Source of the DNA: Wurfbainia villosa | Taxonomy: Eukaryota; Streptophyta; Magnoliopsida; Zingiberales; Zingiberaceae | Direction: 5' to 3' | Length of the DNA stretch: 64,000 nucleotides | Assembly (NCBI GenBank): GCA_025175895.1 | Contig: CM045989.1 | Coordinates: 20,639,928 to 20,703,927 of the forward strand | Shown: piece by piece, positions 1 through 11,844 of the stretch | Layout: each line of letters begins with the position of its first letter | How positions within the stretch are numbered: position 1 is the first letter of the stretch | Notes under the pieces: generated by a model | What the model was told of the DNA's origin: nothing | The model's database searches: none | What the model saw: the letters and a program-made list of their open reading frames with translations, nothing else | Translations under genes and position numbers: made by a program

Positions 1-836
1 CTTGGATCTTGCCACCCATGGATCAAGCTCACATAAAGTCCAATCCACTAATGATAATCCAATCCACTAAAGGATCATCATCGATCTACCTCACCAACCC
101 CATAAGATAATATGGGCTCCATATATTATTTGTATATTTTCTCCCCGTGTTTAAGATCTCGAATGTCCATCAATTAATTAATCAACATCTAACTCAATGA
201 GTAGTACCACTCAACCTTTTCATCATGCCGGACTAAGTCCACCTGCAGGGTTTACATGATGAACCTTATGAGTTCCTCAAGGGGACATCATCATCCTAAT
301 ATATAGGACACGGTTTCCTCCTATAATCAACGACACACCATATAAATAATATCATCTCCCAATTTACTGAGCCTATCGATTTAATCTATAAATCTTGCAC
401 ATTGGTAAATCAAAGAGATGAATACTAAGTATATGTGTCAGTTATTATATCGGGATTAAGAGGATGTACTAAATAATATCTGAGGTCCGATTCGATTATG
501 TAGTCAGCAATAAATCGAATCACCTCTAAGTCGGTCCTGCTCAATACACACAAAGTGCACTAGTGTGATTTTATGGTCAAGATAAACCAATACCAAATCA
601 CACTACAACCATTCCGATGGTTTGTCCAAAGTCATCTCGGTTGTGAGCCTTTACTTATACTTTACAAGAAGCCGATAACATGATCTCCCATGTGACACCA
701 CACACCATGTTATCTACAATGTAATGTATTAGACAATATTGAATAACCATAAAAATGCAAACAATGATCATGTGATTCTTATTTCAAAATAAAGATGTTC
801 ATACAAAAGATAGACTTTTCAGTATACATCCCTATA
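1..836 (-). mobile_element. Copia element A, 3' LTR (partial, cut by window edge)
   Basis: This segment repeats the end of the LTR at 5857-7804 with few substitutions and one indel of roughly 18 bases near 170 (extra ATTAATTAA-type sequence in the other copy). It is the 3' LTR of a minus-strand Ty1-copia element; the rest lies left of the window. Its inner edge on the minus strand begins TATAGGG, while the intact copy begins TGTAGGG, so the terminal TG has mutated. No gene is seen. Confidence 0.9.
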
Positions 837-850
837 ATCTCCCACTTATA
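837..850 (-). promoter_or_regulatory. Polypurine tract of copia element A
   Basis: Read on the minus strand, the bases directly before the 3' LTR are AAGTGGGAGATT. This is the usual plus-strand priming tract of plant Ty1-copia elements and marks the inner boundary of the LTR. Confidence 0.8.
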
Positions 851-859
851 CTAAAAGAC

Positions 860-1436
860 TATGTTGTCCTCATACTATCATACATCTGATTCCCCTTCTC
901 TCCACATGCCTATCAAAGCTCTCGCTAGAAGGGCCGTTATGAAAAGGGTATATCAGGTCATCCTCTGATGCAATCTAGGCGACAACAACTTCTACCTCCT
1001 TTACGATTTCTCGTATCAGGTGGTACTTGCGCTCTATGTGTTTACTTGCCCTATGGGCTCGTGGTTCCTTCGAGTTTGCAACTGCACCATTATTATCACA
1101 ATAAATTGTGATAGTTCTGGGCAAACCAGGAATCACATCCAAGTCCATCAGGAAGTTCCTGAGCCAGACAGCTTCTTTGGCCGCCTTAGAGGCTGCCACA
1201 TACTCAACTTCCATGGTGGAGTCCGCCACGCATTTCTGTTTGACACACCTCTATACAATGGCTCCACCTCCCAAAGTAAATACAAAACCTGAGGTAGACT
1301 TACTATTATCCCTATCAGATTGGAAGTCGAAATCCGTGTAACCCACAGGGAGTAATTGGTCTGCCCGGTAAACCAGCATATAATCCCTAGTCCTTCTCAG
1401 GTACTTCAATATATGCTTTACCGCAGTCCAATGTCC
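860..1436 (-). pseudogene. Copia element A RNase H domain (decayed)
   Basis: This is the C-terminal part of the copia polyprotein. The RNase H signature ADSTMEVEYVAASKAAKEA is visible around 1170-1229, followed by the HIERKYHLIREIV stretch and a remnant of the usual polyprotein end. It is in the same frame as the RT domain at 1437-2510 and is separated from it by TAG at 1437-1439. Two further in-frame TAG codons lie at 1251-1253 and 975-977. RNase H normally removes the RNA strand during reverse transcription in the virus-like particle. The domain cannot be made as one chain here. Confidence 0.85.
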
Positions 1437-2537
1437 CTATCCTGGATTACTCTGATATCTGCTGACCATGCCCAAGAAAAAGCAGATATCTGGTCTCATA
1501 CATAGCATCACATACATGAGGCTTCCTACTGTCGAAGCATAAGGAACCGCCTTCATCTCCTCTATCTCCTCAGATGATCTGGGACACATCTCCTTAGATA
1601 AAGGAACTCCATGCCCGAAAGGTAGAAAACCCTTCTTGGAGTTCTGCCTGCTAAAATGATCCATAATCGTGTCTATGTATGAAGCTTGGGATAAGCACAA
1701 CATCTTTTTCCTGTGATCTCTTATAACCTTGATCCCAAGGATGTGTCCCACCTCTCCCAAGTCCTTCATATCAAACTGTTTGGACAACCATACCCTTACG
1801 TCCGATAAGACCTTGATATTGTTGCCAATCAACAAAATGTCATCTACGTATAGTATAAGAAATACCACTATGTTTCCGTCACATCTCTTGTATACACAAG
1901 ACTCATCCCGACTTTGAATAAATCCATAAGACTGGATTACCTCATCAAAGCGGATGTTCCAAGATCTCGAAGCTTGCTTCAATCCATAAATGGACCGATT
2001 AAGCTTACATATAAGATTCTCTTTGCCTTTAGCAATGAATCCCTCTGGTTGCTTCATATAGATGTTTTCCTCAAGACTTCCATTAAGGAAAGTTGTCTTG
2101 ACATCCATTTGCCACACCTCATAATCCATATGAGCTGTTATGCATAAGAGAATCCGGATAGACTTAAGCATGGCTACCGGCGAAAAGGTCTCCTCATAAT
2201 CGATACCTTTTTTCTGAGTATACCCCTTCGCAACAAGCCTCGCTTTGAAGGTCTCAACCTTCCCATCTATTCCTCTCTTTCTCTTGTAGATCCACTTGCA
2301 TCTAATGGTTTTTACACCATCGGGTGGTTCTACTAGCTCCCAGACCTGATTTGAATCCATAGATTCAATCTCAGCATTCATTGCGCTTTGCCAAGATACT
2401 GCATCTTTATCTTGGATTGCCTCGTCATATGTCCAGGGATCAGGTTCATGTTTGCCAGGGACCAAATCAGAAGATTCTCCCAAGAACATGAATCTATCAG
2501 GTTGTCTCACAACCCTCCCACTACGACGAGGTATCTC
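1437..2537 (-). pseudogene. Copia element A reverse transcriptase
   Basis: The reading frame on the minus strand carries the RVT_2 landmarks in order: the CKWIYKRKRG start, LVAKGYTQKKGIDYEETFSPVA, TTFLNGSLEE, then the catalytic YVDDILLIG box, and GLKQASRSW between them. It copies element RNA into DNA. The frame is open for 357 codons but is bounded by TAG at 2538-2540 upstream and TAG at 1437-1439 downstream. No other break is seen inside it. It is one frame with the integrase, as normal for a single-polyprotein copia element. Confidence 0.92.
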
Positions 2538-3887
2538 CTATGTATCCTCTGCGACACGTGGGGCAGTGACATGTGGTATATTCTCTTGTACCGGTGGTAC
2601 TAAAGAAGTGACTTCCCCTTTTAATTCCTCCAGAACAATTTTACTCTTGGGCTTGTGGCTCATCACATAGTCTTCCTCTAGAAATCTTGCGTTTGTGCTA
2701 ACGATCACCCTCTGATCTCTAGGACTATAAAATAAACCACCCTTTGTTCCTCTAGGATAGCCAACGAACATGCATACTTCTGTACGACGTTCTAACTTAC
2801 CAGCATCTGCCTTCAGCACATGTGCTGGACTCCCCCATATCCAAATATATCTTAGACTAGGCTTTCGCCCAGTCCACAATTCTGTGGGAGTAGAAGGCAC
2901 TGATTTAGATGGAACCAAGTTCAGAATGTACACCGCTGTATCTAGAGAATATCGCCAGAACGAATCTGGCAACTCAGAATAACTCATCATTGATCTAACC
3001 ATCTCCATAAGAGTCATATTCCTTCGCTCTGCTACACCGTTCTGCTGGGGTGTGCCAGGTGTAGTAAATTGGGATTGAATCTTAGCCTCTGATAAGTAGT
3101 TCCTAAACTCTCCCAAGAGGTACTCACCACCACGATCAGATTGTAGTGTCTTGATACTTTTACCTTGACATTTCTCCACATATGCCTTGAATTCTTTGAA
3201 CTTGTCAAAGCATTCAGACTTGCGACGCATCAGGTAAATGTATCCATATCTTGAGTAATCGTCTATAAAAGAGACGGAATACTCAAAACCGCCTCTAGCC
3301 TGGATAGACATAGGACCACACAAATCAGAATGAACCAATTCTAACACATCTTTGGCTCTATACCCCTTAGCCTTAAAAGGTGTCTTGGTCATTTTACCTT
3401 CCAAGCAGGATTCGCAGGTTGGGAGATGCTCCACCATTAATGAACCCAAAGGTCCATCAGCTATCAACCTTTGAATTCTGCTTAGGTTAATGTGACCAAG
3501 CCTAAGATGCCAAAGATATGTTTGGTTCATCTTCGATGGTTCTTTTCTCTTATTAGAATTAAAAGATAAGTTATTAATTTCAATATGCACCGTGGGAGGT
3601 TTTGGTTCAAGTGTGTACAAATTTCCTATCAATGTACCCGAACAGATAATGTCCTTATCCCTTCTTATAACAACTCTGACATTAAAAGAAATAGAATATC
3701 CATCCATAAACAATTTAGAAACTAAAATTAAATTCTTTCTAAATAAGGGTACATAAAGGCAATTCTTAAGAACCAAAAGTTTATTTTTCTCAAAAGATAA
3801 ATGAACATCTCCCACTGCAACAACCGCCACCTTCATGGCATCTCCCAAGTACACGGTAATCTCCCCCTCAACCAGTCGTCTGGTTTC
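2538..3887 (-). pseudogene. Copia element A GAG-preintegrase and integrase
   Basis: The pre-integrase zinc region reads HLRLGH...CESCLEGKM, and the rve core follows. The DDE triad is visible: D in HSDLCGP, D in QSDRGGEY and E in NGVAERRN. The part after the core has the FVGYPRGTKGG element. It would insert element DNA into the genome. The open stretch is 438 codons, closed by TAG at 2538-2540 and preceded by TAG at 3888-3890; both stops are in frame with RT and gag. Confidence 0.92.
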
Positions 3888-4283
3888 CTAGAACCCCTGC
3901 AAAGTATTGCAGACATGATCAGTTGCTTCTGTATCTACACACCAGGTGCCGGTAGATAACACCGCTAAACATGTTTCAACGACTAGACCAAAAGATATAC
4001 CTTTGTTCTTGTAGTTGGGGCAGTCCTTCTTCCAGTGTTCAGTCTGCTTACAAGTGAAGCACTTGTCTTTCGGCTTCTTCACTCCTCCCTGACTACCTCC
4101 CACTGCCTTCGCCCCAGTTTGTTTCTTCTTCTTCTTGCCTTTCGGCTTAGAAGTAGAAACCTTTTGGGTCACCACAGCATGCGCCTGAGCACTCTAACGA
4201 AATAGTCCCTCTGCCGCCTGGAGTTCTGTCAGAAGTTCCGCCAACGAATACAACCTCTTGTTCATGTTGTAATTCAGGCGAAA
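3888..4283 (-). pseudogene. Copia element A zinc knuckle and protease
   Basis: A CX2CX4HX4C knuckle (CFTCKQTEHWKKDC) is followed by the aspartic protease start CVDTEATDHVC. The protease active-site motif is normally D-T/S-G; here the glycine is glutamate, so the protease was probably inactive even before the stops. In-frame TAG codons lie at 4194-4196 and 3888-3890. It is the same frame as gag and integrase. Confidence 0.85.
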
Positions 4284-4798
4284 CTACTCAAAACTCCTAG
4301 GTAGAGACTGGAGTATGATATTGACTTGGGTTTCCCCATCGATCTCAGCTCCAAGGACCTCCAGCTCATTCAAATGAGCCATCATCTTGAGAACATGATC
4401 CCTTACGGGTGTTCCCTCGATCATGGTGGTCGTCATCAAGTTTCTCATGACATCTTGCCTCGCTACCCGATTCTGGTGTCCGAAAAGTTCCTTGAGATTG
4501 AGCATCATATCATAAGCAGTGGGCATGGCTTGATGATGATGTTGCAGTACATTTGACATAGATGCCAAAATGTAACACCGCGTCATCTCATCGGCCTTGA
4601 CCCACTTCTTATAGCTCTCTCTCTTCTTTTCCCCAGAATCATCTTTAGGCTTGGGAGGGCACTCTTCGAGGAGTACATATTTGTATTCCTCAGCAGTCAA
4701 GACAATGTCTAGATTCCTCTTCCAATCAACATAGTTGGATTCTGTAAGGCTGTAAGTTTGTTCTCTTTCAGTATCACAGCAAGTGGGATGAAAGTCAT
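4284..4798 (-). pseudogene. Copia element A gag
   Basis: This is a UBN2-type copia gag. The region 4284-4700 has the YKKWVKADEMTRCYILASMS and SLPRSFE features typical of capsid domains. The probable start ATG is at 4796-4798 (MTFIPLAVILKENKL). A frame change near 4730 separates this start from the main gag frame. TAG at 4284-4286 interrupts the chain at a point where this family usually has glutamine. Gag would form the particle that packages element RNA. Confidence 0.85.
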
Positions 4799-5842
4799 TT
4801 TGAAAGAAAACCTAAGAATCACATAAATCAAAACATTAGATTTCAAAAAAATTATTGATTCCTCAAACAATAAAATTTTAAAATCAACCAACACCTCAAA
4901 ACACCGAGAATATCGTATGCCACGATAGTGTGGACGTATACGAATTCTACATTTGTAAGAGGAGATTTTACCCATTAATTTTACTATCTTGTCAACCTAA
5001 CTTTTTGACAAGGAAAATTAATAGTTGGTTCATCTTTGGCCCTACAAATAAAAGCAGTGACTCCTTTGGGGAGGATACTTATATTTGTATCTAAGTCTTC
5101 ACCATTACTCGGTACTAAGGTAATTATCTCGGGTTATGTGCCTTTCGATGGGGAAGTACACACGCTCCTTGATAATTCCCTATAACCATATTTGACCTTG
5201 TGATCTGCAAACAAACTGATCCGATATGGTGGAAGGCACTCAGAACCGATGCACAAGTTTGTTTGCATCACTTGTCAAATCGTAATGGAGGTCGTGGGAT
5301 TTTTTAAAAAAAAATTCCCTCTCCCACTTAGTAATTTGAAATTGAGGAATTTTCCTAGCCTACGACATGCATATCAAACAAAAAGCAATAAATATGAAAA
5401 ATAAATTATTTTCCAACTATTATGGCTTTTGTCTTCAATATGTCTCCCATCGCAATGCCTTCTCGTCCGCTCCTTCTACGCCATGTACAAACCATCCGAA
5501 GATCCGAGCCGAGACTAAAACCTATTTTAATTTACATCCATCGATCCTATACTCCACGAGGGAGTGTACATGAAATCTAGATCGAAAGTAAAATAAAATA
5601 AAGAGTGGCTAAACAATGTCATATCTAATTTACAAAAAAACAATTACTTGCCTCGTCAACCCCGAGGATTCAACAAAATATACAAATACAATCATATACA
5701 CACATATGACCATAATAGTCGGATCTTATGCCTGCAACCAAAGAGTTAAACTACACATATCCTACTATTATCCGGCACATATAATATATGAAAAGTGTAT
5801 AAAAATTAATCGAATCCTAAACACACAAAATTGGAAACCTTG
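4799..5842 (-). other. Copia element A untranslated leader
   Basis: This is the stretch between the primer-binding site and the gag start of the minus-strand element. It has no convincing coding frame. It is A/T-rich, with homopolymer A runs near 5311 and 5635. Leaders of this kind usually carry packaging signals, but I see no specific structure that I can defend. Confidence 0.6.
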
Positions 5843-5854
5843 GCTCTGATACCA
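5843..5854 (-). promoter_or_regulatory. tRNA-Met primer-binding site of copia element A
   Basis: The minus strand reads TGGTATCAGAGC, complementary to the 3' end of plant initiator tRNA-Met, two bases from the LTR edge at 5857. It fixes element orientation and the LTR boundary. Confidence 0.92.
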
Positions 5855-5856
5855 AT

Positions 5857-7804
5857 TGAAGGTTTTGATTATCGAGTCCATGAGGGGAAACTTCGCTTCC
5901 CACTTCACCTCGATTTGCTTGACCATGGCGATCCCTTCGAAGTCCCCGGATTAAAAAAAAAATAATCCTAGACAAAAGGGATTGCCCAAACAACCAAGTC
6001 ATCGTCGTGCTATTCGTTTAGAGAGGTCACTTAAACAAACTCGTTGTTCAAGCGACCATCCTTTATTCTACGAGTAGCCGCGGAATAGACGATGTCCAGA
6101 TCGCCGATTTTTGTGTTCATGTTCGGGATCCAAGTATTATTTTGCCATATACAGATTTATATCATGCTCATAATTGAAAAACAAATACAAACATGTAACA
6201 TATAAAGATTAGAGAATCGATATACCTCTTGATCTTCTAATGTATGACCTTCCTCCTTTCGGACGTCGTGTGGGCGACGATCTACCGAAAGTCGAAGCTC
6301 CTAGATCGCAAATCTTCCTTCCTTGCTCTTCCAAAGCAAAAGGAAGAATAGAAACAAGGTTTTTCACCTCCCTAAAACCAACCAACAAGGAACAAAAACA
6401 ATCCTTGCCGCCGGCCAACAAAGAGAGGGAGATGATGATGGAAACCAACCAAGACACCAAGGGAGACCCCTAAGTCTTGTTTCCACCACTCAAAGAGAAG
6501 AGAAGAGAGCCTTTGGGCGATGGGAAAGGGCTGGAAAGGAGCTGGAAAGGGGCTAGAAAAGGTGCTGGACGCCGGCCAATGGAGAAGGAAGAAGAAAGGA
6601 AAAACTTCCTTATTTGGTGCCGCCCAAGCCTCCAAAACCCTAAGCCTCCAAACCCTAATCCTATCTCAACTAGGATTCCTCTCTTGCCACCCAAAACCCT
6701 AGCTCTCCTTGGAATATTCTCCATGCCAACCCATCAAGCTCCTTTTATAGAGTTAGGGATAAGCCTCCTTTTAATCTCTACCATTGGTTCTAGGGATTTA
6801 ATCTCAACCGTCGGATCTAGAGATTTAATCTCAACCGTCGGATCTTAGAGATTTAATCTCTACTTATGGATCTAGAGTTTTGTTTCTATCCATTGGATCT
6901 AAGCTTCATGAGGTGTTAAGAGGCTACATTAGGGACCATGAGGAGGAGTTGGATCTTGGCCACCCATGGATCAAGCCCACATAAAGTCCGATCCACTAAT
7001 GATAATCCAATCCACTAAAGGATCATCATCGATCTACCTCACCAACCCCCATATGATAATATGGGCTCCATATATTATTTGTATATTTTCTCCCCGTGTT
7101 TAAGATCTCGAATGTCCATCGATTAATTAATTTACTGACCATTAATTAATCGACATCTAACTCCATGAGTAGTACCACTCAACCTTTTCATCATGTCGGA
7201 CCAAGTCCACTTGCAGGGTTTACATGATGAACCTTACGAGCTCCTCATGGGGACATCATCATCCTAATATATAGGACACGGTTTCCTCCTATAATCAATG
7301 GCACACCATATAAATAATATCATCTCCCAACTTACCGAGCCTATCGATTTAATCTATAAATCTCGCCCATTGGTAAATCAAAGAGATGAATACTAAGTAT
7401 ATGTGCCCGTTATTATATCGGGATTAAGAGGATGTACTAAATAATATCTGAGGTCCGATTCGATTATGTAGTCAGCAATAAATCGAATCACATCTAAGTC
7501 AGTCCTGCTCAATACACACAAAGTGCACTAGTGTGATTTTATGGTCAAGACAAACCAATACCAAATCACACTACAACCATTCCGATGGTTTGTCCAAAGT
7601 CATCTCGGTTGTGAGCCTTTACTTATACTTTACAAGGAGCCGATAACATGATCTCCCGTGTGACACCACACACCATATTATCTACAATGTAATGTATTAG
7701 ACAATATTGCATAACCATAAAAATGCAAACAATGATCATGTGATTCTTATTTCAAAATAAAGATGTTCATACAAAAGATAGACTTTTCAGTATACATCCC
7801 TACA
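5857..7804 (-). mobile_element. Copia element A, 5' LTR (1,948 bp)
   Basis: This is a complete LTR with TG...CA ends (TGTAGGGATG on the minus strand at 7804; TGAAGGTTTT on the plus strand at 5857). It is flanked by the primer-binding site on one side. A minus-strand TATA box lies at 6741-6750, and a short tandem repeat built on ATTTAATCTCAACCGTCGG occurs near 6787-6860. The long LTR and the domain order suggest a Tork/Angela-type copia, but the lineage is an inference. ORFs inside it are not genes. Confidence 0.9.
6741..6750 (-). promoter_or_regulatory. TATA box in LTR of copia element A
   Basis: CTATAAAAGG on the minus strand lies roughly halfway along the LTR, which suits a U3/R promoter driving the minus-strand element. 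Confidence 0.55.
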
Positions 7805-7811
7805 CTTGTGA

Positions 7812-8506
7812 CCGACTGGGGATGGTTTGAGGTATCAGACTCGTGTTGCTCAATGCGATCTGGATTTCAGTCTCCAGATTTGGACGAATTTCCTCGGATG
7901 TCGCCCTTCCGAGAGTGAGTTCATCTTTTATCCTTCTTAGAGTGAGCCACTTCCGCCTCCTTTTGAGGATATCTTTCTAGACTCGCTTCATGCTCTCTTC
8001 TACAATTCCCCTCGTCCTCTAAATACTAATCTTTTCCAATCCCAAGAGCTTTCTACTCATGACAATGTCCTTTATAAGGTAATTGCTCATTGCATTCTTT
8101 CGATAGTTACCCGTGGGCTGGCCTTGGTCCGACCCATTCACTTCTTCCTTATGCATATATTCCGTCAACATTTATATATCAATATTGGTCTCAACACCTT
8201 CCATTGCATCACTCATTTCATTAGGCCAAACAATGGGAAGGTCCGTATGCCATTTGGTAATGTCGTTACTCAGTAGCTGGGTTCCTTCGGCATCGATGTG
8301 GCTCAGGTGGTCATTAAACCCATGACCAAGAAGTACGACCAACTGAATGTTTGGAGTTTCTCTTTGGCGGGCTTGAAGCCCCACGAGGGGTCCATTATCT
8401 GGGACCCTGCACAATGGTGGCAGGTGGTGCTCCAACACCGGAGGGTGCCACTACTGCGGGTGTTGCTGCGGAGGGTGTCACTGTTGAGGGTACTACTGCT
8501 GAGGGT
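7812..8506 (+). pseudogene. Decayed transposon ORF interrupted by element A
   Basis: One plus-strand frame is continuous from the edge of the element A LTR to the edge of the element C LTR, apart from TGA at 7809-7811, TAG at 7938-7940 and TAG at 8274-8276. Its translation includes TRGLALVRPIHFFLMHIFR, VRMPFGNVVTQ and LGSFGIDVAQVV. This resembles the plant transposon domain often annotated as 'putative plant transposon protein' (Transposase_32-like), but I recognise only the general style. Near 8405 a frame change leads to a low-complexity stretch (PEGATTAGVAAEGVTVEG). Its start is lost at the element A insertion. It could instead be an Athila-type accessory ORF. Confidence 0.45.
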
Positions 8507-8919
8507 TGTCACACCCGCCCTTTTCCAAGGGTCCGGAGGGGCGGCGCGTGAAGCGATTGTACATACATACATTACAGCGGAAGACTAGCTATACTTCTTA
8601 CAGAGGAAGACTTTAGACTTATTATTTTTCTTTTAAACATAAACATGCATTGTCATTTCATAGATACTTCTTCTTAAACATAGGGCATGCATCATCAGTT
8701 CATTAGTACTTAGTTCAAATTCATAAACAAAATCATCTTGGGGGAAAACATGCATAAAGAACATAACAGATCTCCTCCACCATGCCACTACCACACACAC
8801 TTTGCCCCTCCTGCTGCTCCCTTTAGTTTAGCCACCCTTTACCCTTATCTGTAGAATAAGGGAACATAAACTATAAGCACATAGGCTTAGTAAGATCCTG
8901 TCCTACTCAGAAAAACCAT

Positions 8920-9370
8920 ATGTAAGCATAACATGTAAACATACAAAGACATAAGCAGGCATATCTTGAATATAACATCGTAGAACATAAGCAGGCATAA
9001 CATGAACATAACATCATAGACATAAGCAAGCATAACATAATTATAACATCGTAGAACATAAGCAGGCATAACATAAATATAACATCATAGACATAAGTAG
9101 GCATAACATGAACATAACATCGTAGAACATAAGCAGGCATAAAATGAACATATCATCATAGACATAAGCAAACATAACATAATTATAACATCGTAGAACA
9201 TAAGCAGGCATAACATGAACATAGCATCATAGACATAAGCAAGCATAACATAATTATAACATCGTAGAACATAAGTAGGCATAACATAAATATAACATCA
9301 TGGACATAAGCAGACATAACATGAATATAACATCATTGACATAAGCAGGCATAACATAAAGGTATATGCA
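8920..9370. repeat. 71-bp higher-order tandem repeat in LTR of C
   Basis: The landmark CATCGTAG occurs at 8976, 9047, 9118, 9189 and 9260, a constant spacing of 71 bases. Each 71-bp unit is two related halves of about 35 bases, one with ATCGTAGAACATAAGCAGG and the other with ATCATAGACATAAGC. Minus-strand ORFs here (8887-9282) are products of the repeat and are not genes. Confidence 0.9.
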
Positions 9371-9511
9371 GAATGCTCTTCGAAACATATATTATAGGTA
9401 TTTGAACATAAATCTCAACATATTGGGTCCGGCATTGTACCACATCATCATCATCATAGTGCGTATCCCTAAATAGACCCGAGGTAGCTAATCTCAAACC
9501 TACTAGGTTAC

Positions 9512-9735
9512 TAGGCCCGTACTATGTCCGTCGACCTAGGGGCCATCATCATAACATAGAAGCCCATCCTAGGCCCGTACTTATGATCATCAGCCTAGGG
9601 CATCTGGGAGCCCATCCCATACTAGGTCCATACTATGACCGTCGACCTAGGGGCAATCATAACATAGAAGCCCATCCTAGGCCCGTACTATGACCGTCGG
9701 CCTAGGGCAACCTAGGAGCCCATCCCTTTGGACCT
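9512..9735. repeat. Alternating ~53/58-bp repeat in LTR of C
   Basis: Four related units start with TAGGCCCGTAC or TAGGTCCATAC at 9512, 9570, 9623 and 9678. Alternate units share an ATAACATAGAAGCCCATCC or GGGAGCCCATCC type end. The units contain the palindrome CCTAGG. Confidence 0.8.
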
Positions 9736-10374
9736 TGTTAGGGTCCTAGTACAAGCCATGTAGAAAGTAAAATACTTATCATGCTTCATATCATAACATA
9801 TCATATTTCATTTCATAAACATAAACATATCATGTTCTTTATCATGGCATATCGTGTTTCTTCTTCATCTTCATAACATATCGTATTGCTTCTTCATAAC
9901 ACATCATACATCATAGCATATTTCTTCTTCATAACAAATCATATTGCTTTCATAACATATTTCTTCTTCATAACATATCATATTTCTTTTCATGCATATC
10001 ATGGTTCTTCTTTATAAAACATCATACATTCGTACAATCACAAGGGAATGAGCATAACAAGATCATATATTTAACATGGTAATGAGCAAAAACTTATCAT
10101 GCATCCCTACTATTGACATAGACATATGGAGTGACCTAAACTTCATGGCCTTCTATTAAAGTTTTAAACACCAAACAACTTATACATGGTCTAATTAACT
10201 ACATAACATATAAATCATGGCATGGGAGGGCACTTAGGGTTGTAGATAAGCCTTGGCCGAGAGTTCCAAGACAACCTAAGATCCATTTCTTAAATCTAGC
10301 TTAACTTTCACATGTTACCTATATCTACATTCAAAACATGACATGGTAATTTATAGATCATAGCTTGATAGGCC

Positions 10375-11530
10375 TAAATGGGTCTTGGCCGAATGGTCCA
10401 AGGGCTTAGAAGTTCATCCACTTAAATCTAGTTTAACCAAATATCATGTTATCTTCTTTTACCATCAAAACATATCATGAACATATCTATAGCATGGCAT
10501 AGAACATGTTATCTTCTTCTAACATCAAACATGGCATGAACTCATTTAAAACTTATCATAGAGCATGTAATCTTCATCTAACATCAAAAGTTATCATGAG
10601 CTCTTCTAAAGCATGGCATAAAAAGAACACATAGGGGTCTAAAGGGACTTGGCCGAATGGTCCAAGACTTAAAAGTTCATCCACTTAAATCTAGGTTAAC
10701 CAAACATCATGTTATCTTCTTTTACCATCAAAACATAGCATGAACTTATCTATAGCATGGCATAAAAAGAACACATAGGGGTCTAAAGGGACTTGGCCGA
10801 ATGGTCCAAGGGCTTAAAAGTTCATCCACTAAAATCTAGGTTAACCAAACATCATGTTATCTTCTTTTACCATCAAAACATAGCATGAACTTATCTATAG
10901 CATGGCATAAAAAGAACACATAGGGGTCTAAAGAGACTTGGCCGAATGGTCCAAGGGCTTAAAAGTTCATCCACTTAAATCTAGGTAAACCAAACATCAT
11001 GTTATCTTCTTTTACCATCAAAACATAGCATGAACTTATCTATAGCATGGCATAAAAAGAACACATAGGGGTCTAAAGGGACTTGGCCGAATGGTCCAAG
11101 GGCTTAAAAGTTCATCCACTTAAATCTAGGTTAACCAAACATCATGTTATCTTCTTTTACCATCAAAACATAGCATGAACTTATCTATAGCATGGCATAA
11201 AAAGAACACATAGGGGTCTAAAGGGACTTGGCCGAATGGTCCAAGGGCTTAAAAGTTCATCCACTTAAATCTAGGTTAACCAAACATCATGTTATCTTCT
11301 TTTACCATCAAAACATAGCATGAACTTATCTATAGCATGGCATAAAAATAACACATAGGGGTCTAAAGGGACTTGGCTGAATGGTCTAAGGGCTTAAAAG
11401 TTCATCCACTTAAATCTAGGTTAAACAAACATCATGTTATCTTCTTTTACTATCAAAACATAGCATGAACTTATCTATAGCATGGCATAAAAAGAACACA
11501 TAGGGGTCTAAAGGGACTTGGCCGAATGCT
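10375..11530. repeat. 145-bp tandem repeat in LTR of C
   Basis: ATAGGGGTCT occurs at 10631, 10775, 10920, 11065, 11210, 11355 and 11500, spaced by 144 and then five times 145 bases. Units from 10775 onward are almost identical, while copies from 10375 to 10630 are more diverged, so the array grew recently at its right end. Each unit has ACTTGGCCGAATGGTCCAAG. It is not coding. Confidence 0.92.
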
Positions 11531-11839
11531 CCTTGGGGTTTTTAAGGTCAAACACTTAACCTAATCCATCTAGCATCCTATCTTCATCATGTTCATACAA
11601 GGTATAGCATGGATCTTCATGGAAAACTCAAATAAAGGTCTTGGCCGAATGGTTCAAGAAGAGGTTGACACCATAACATCAATCGAAACAACTACTTGTA
11701 TGCAGGTGAGGGGATACTTACTTCCTTTGCTTTGCTATTAGTTTGAAGATAACCTAAGGGAAGCCAACGTAGCCTTCTTCTTGCTTGGATGGATCTCGGA
11801 AAATTGGAAAGGGAGAGGGGTAGGTTTCTGTGAGGAAGA

Positions 11840-11844
11840 AGAAG
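11840..11844. repeat. Target-site duplication of element B (left)
   Basis: AGAAG directly before the LTR start at 11845 matches AGAAG at 22179-22183 directly after the second LTR. This proves B inserted as one unit into the LTR of C. Confidence 0.9.

Larger units (their letters stand above)
8507..11844 (-). mobile_element. Gypsy element C, 3' LTR, left fragment
   Basis: This LTR has its TG edge at 8507 (TGTCACACCC on the plus strand) and its other end at 22495 (CGTTACA). It is split by element B at 11844/22179. Excluding B and one copy of the target duplication it is about 3,650 bp. Orientation is minus, because the integrase lies immediately right of it, reading leftward. No gene is present. 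The LTR is mostly tandem arrays (8920-9370, 9512-9735, 10375-11530) and an imperfect CATAAC/TTCTTC-rich tract near 9780-10030. Confidence 0.85.

Noticed and set aside
860..4798. Programmed read-through or recoded TAG in copia element A
   Set aside because: At least six TAG codons and a frame change occur together with a lost protease glycine. Decay of CAG codons explains them better.
8887..9282. Overlapping minus-strand ORFs with a repeated YDVIxMLCLLM pattern
   Set aside because: They follow the 71-bp tandem array exactly, so the repeated protein is a translation of the repeat and not a gene.
8920..11530. CRISPR-like arrays
   Set aside because: Units are contiguous, without unique spacers, and the DNA is eukaryotic LTR sequence.
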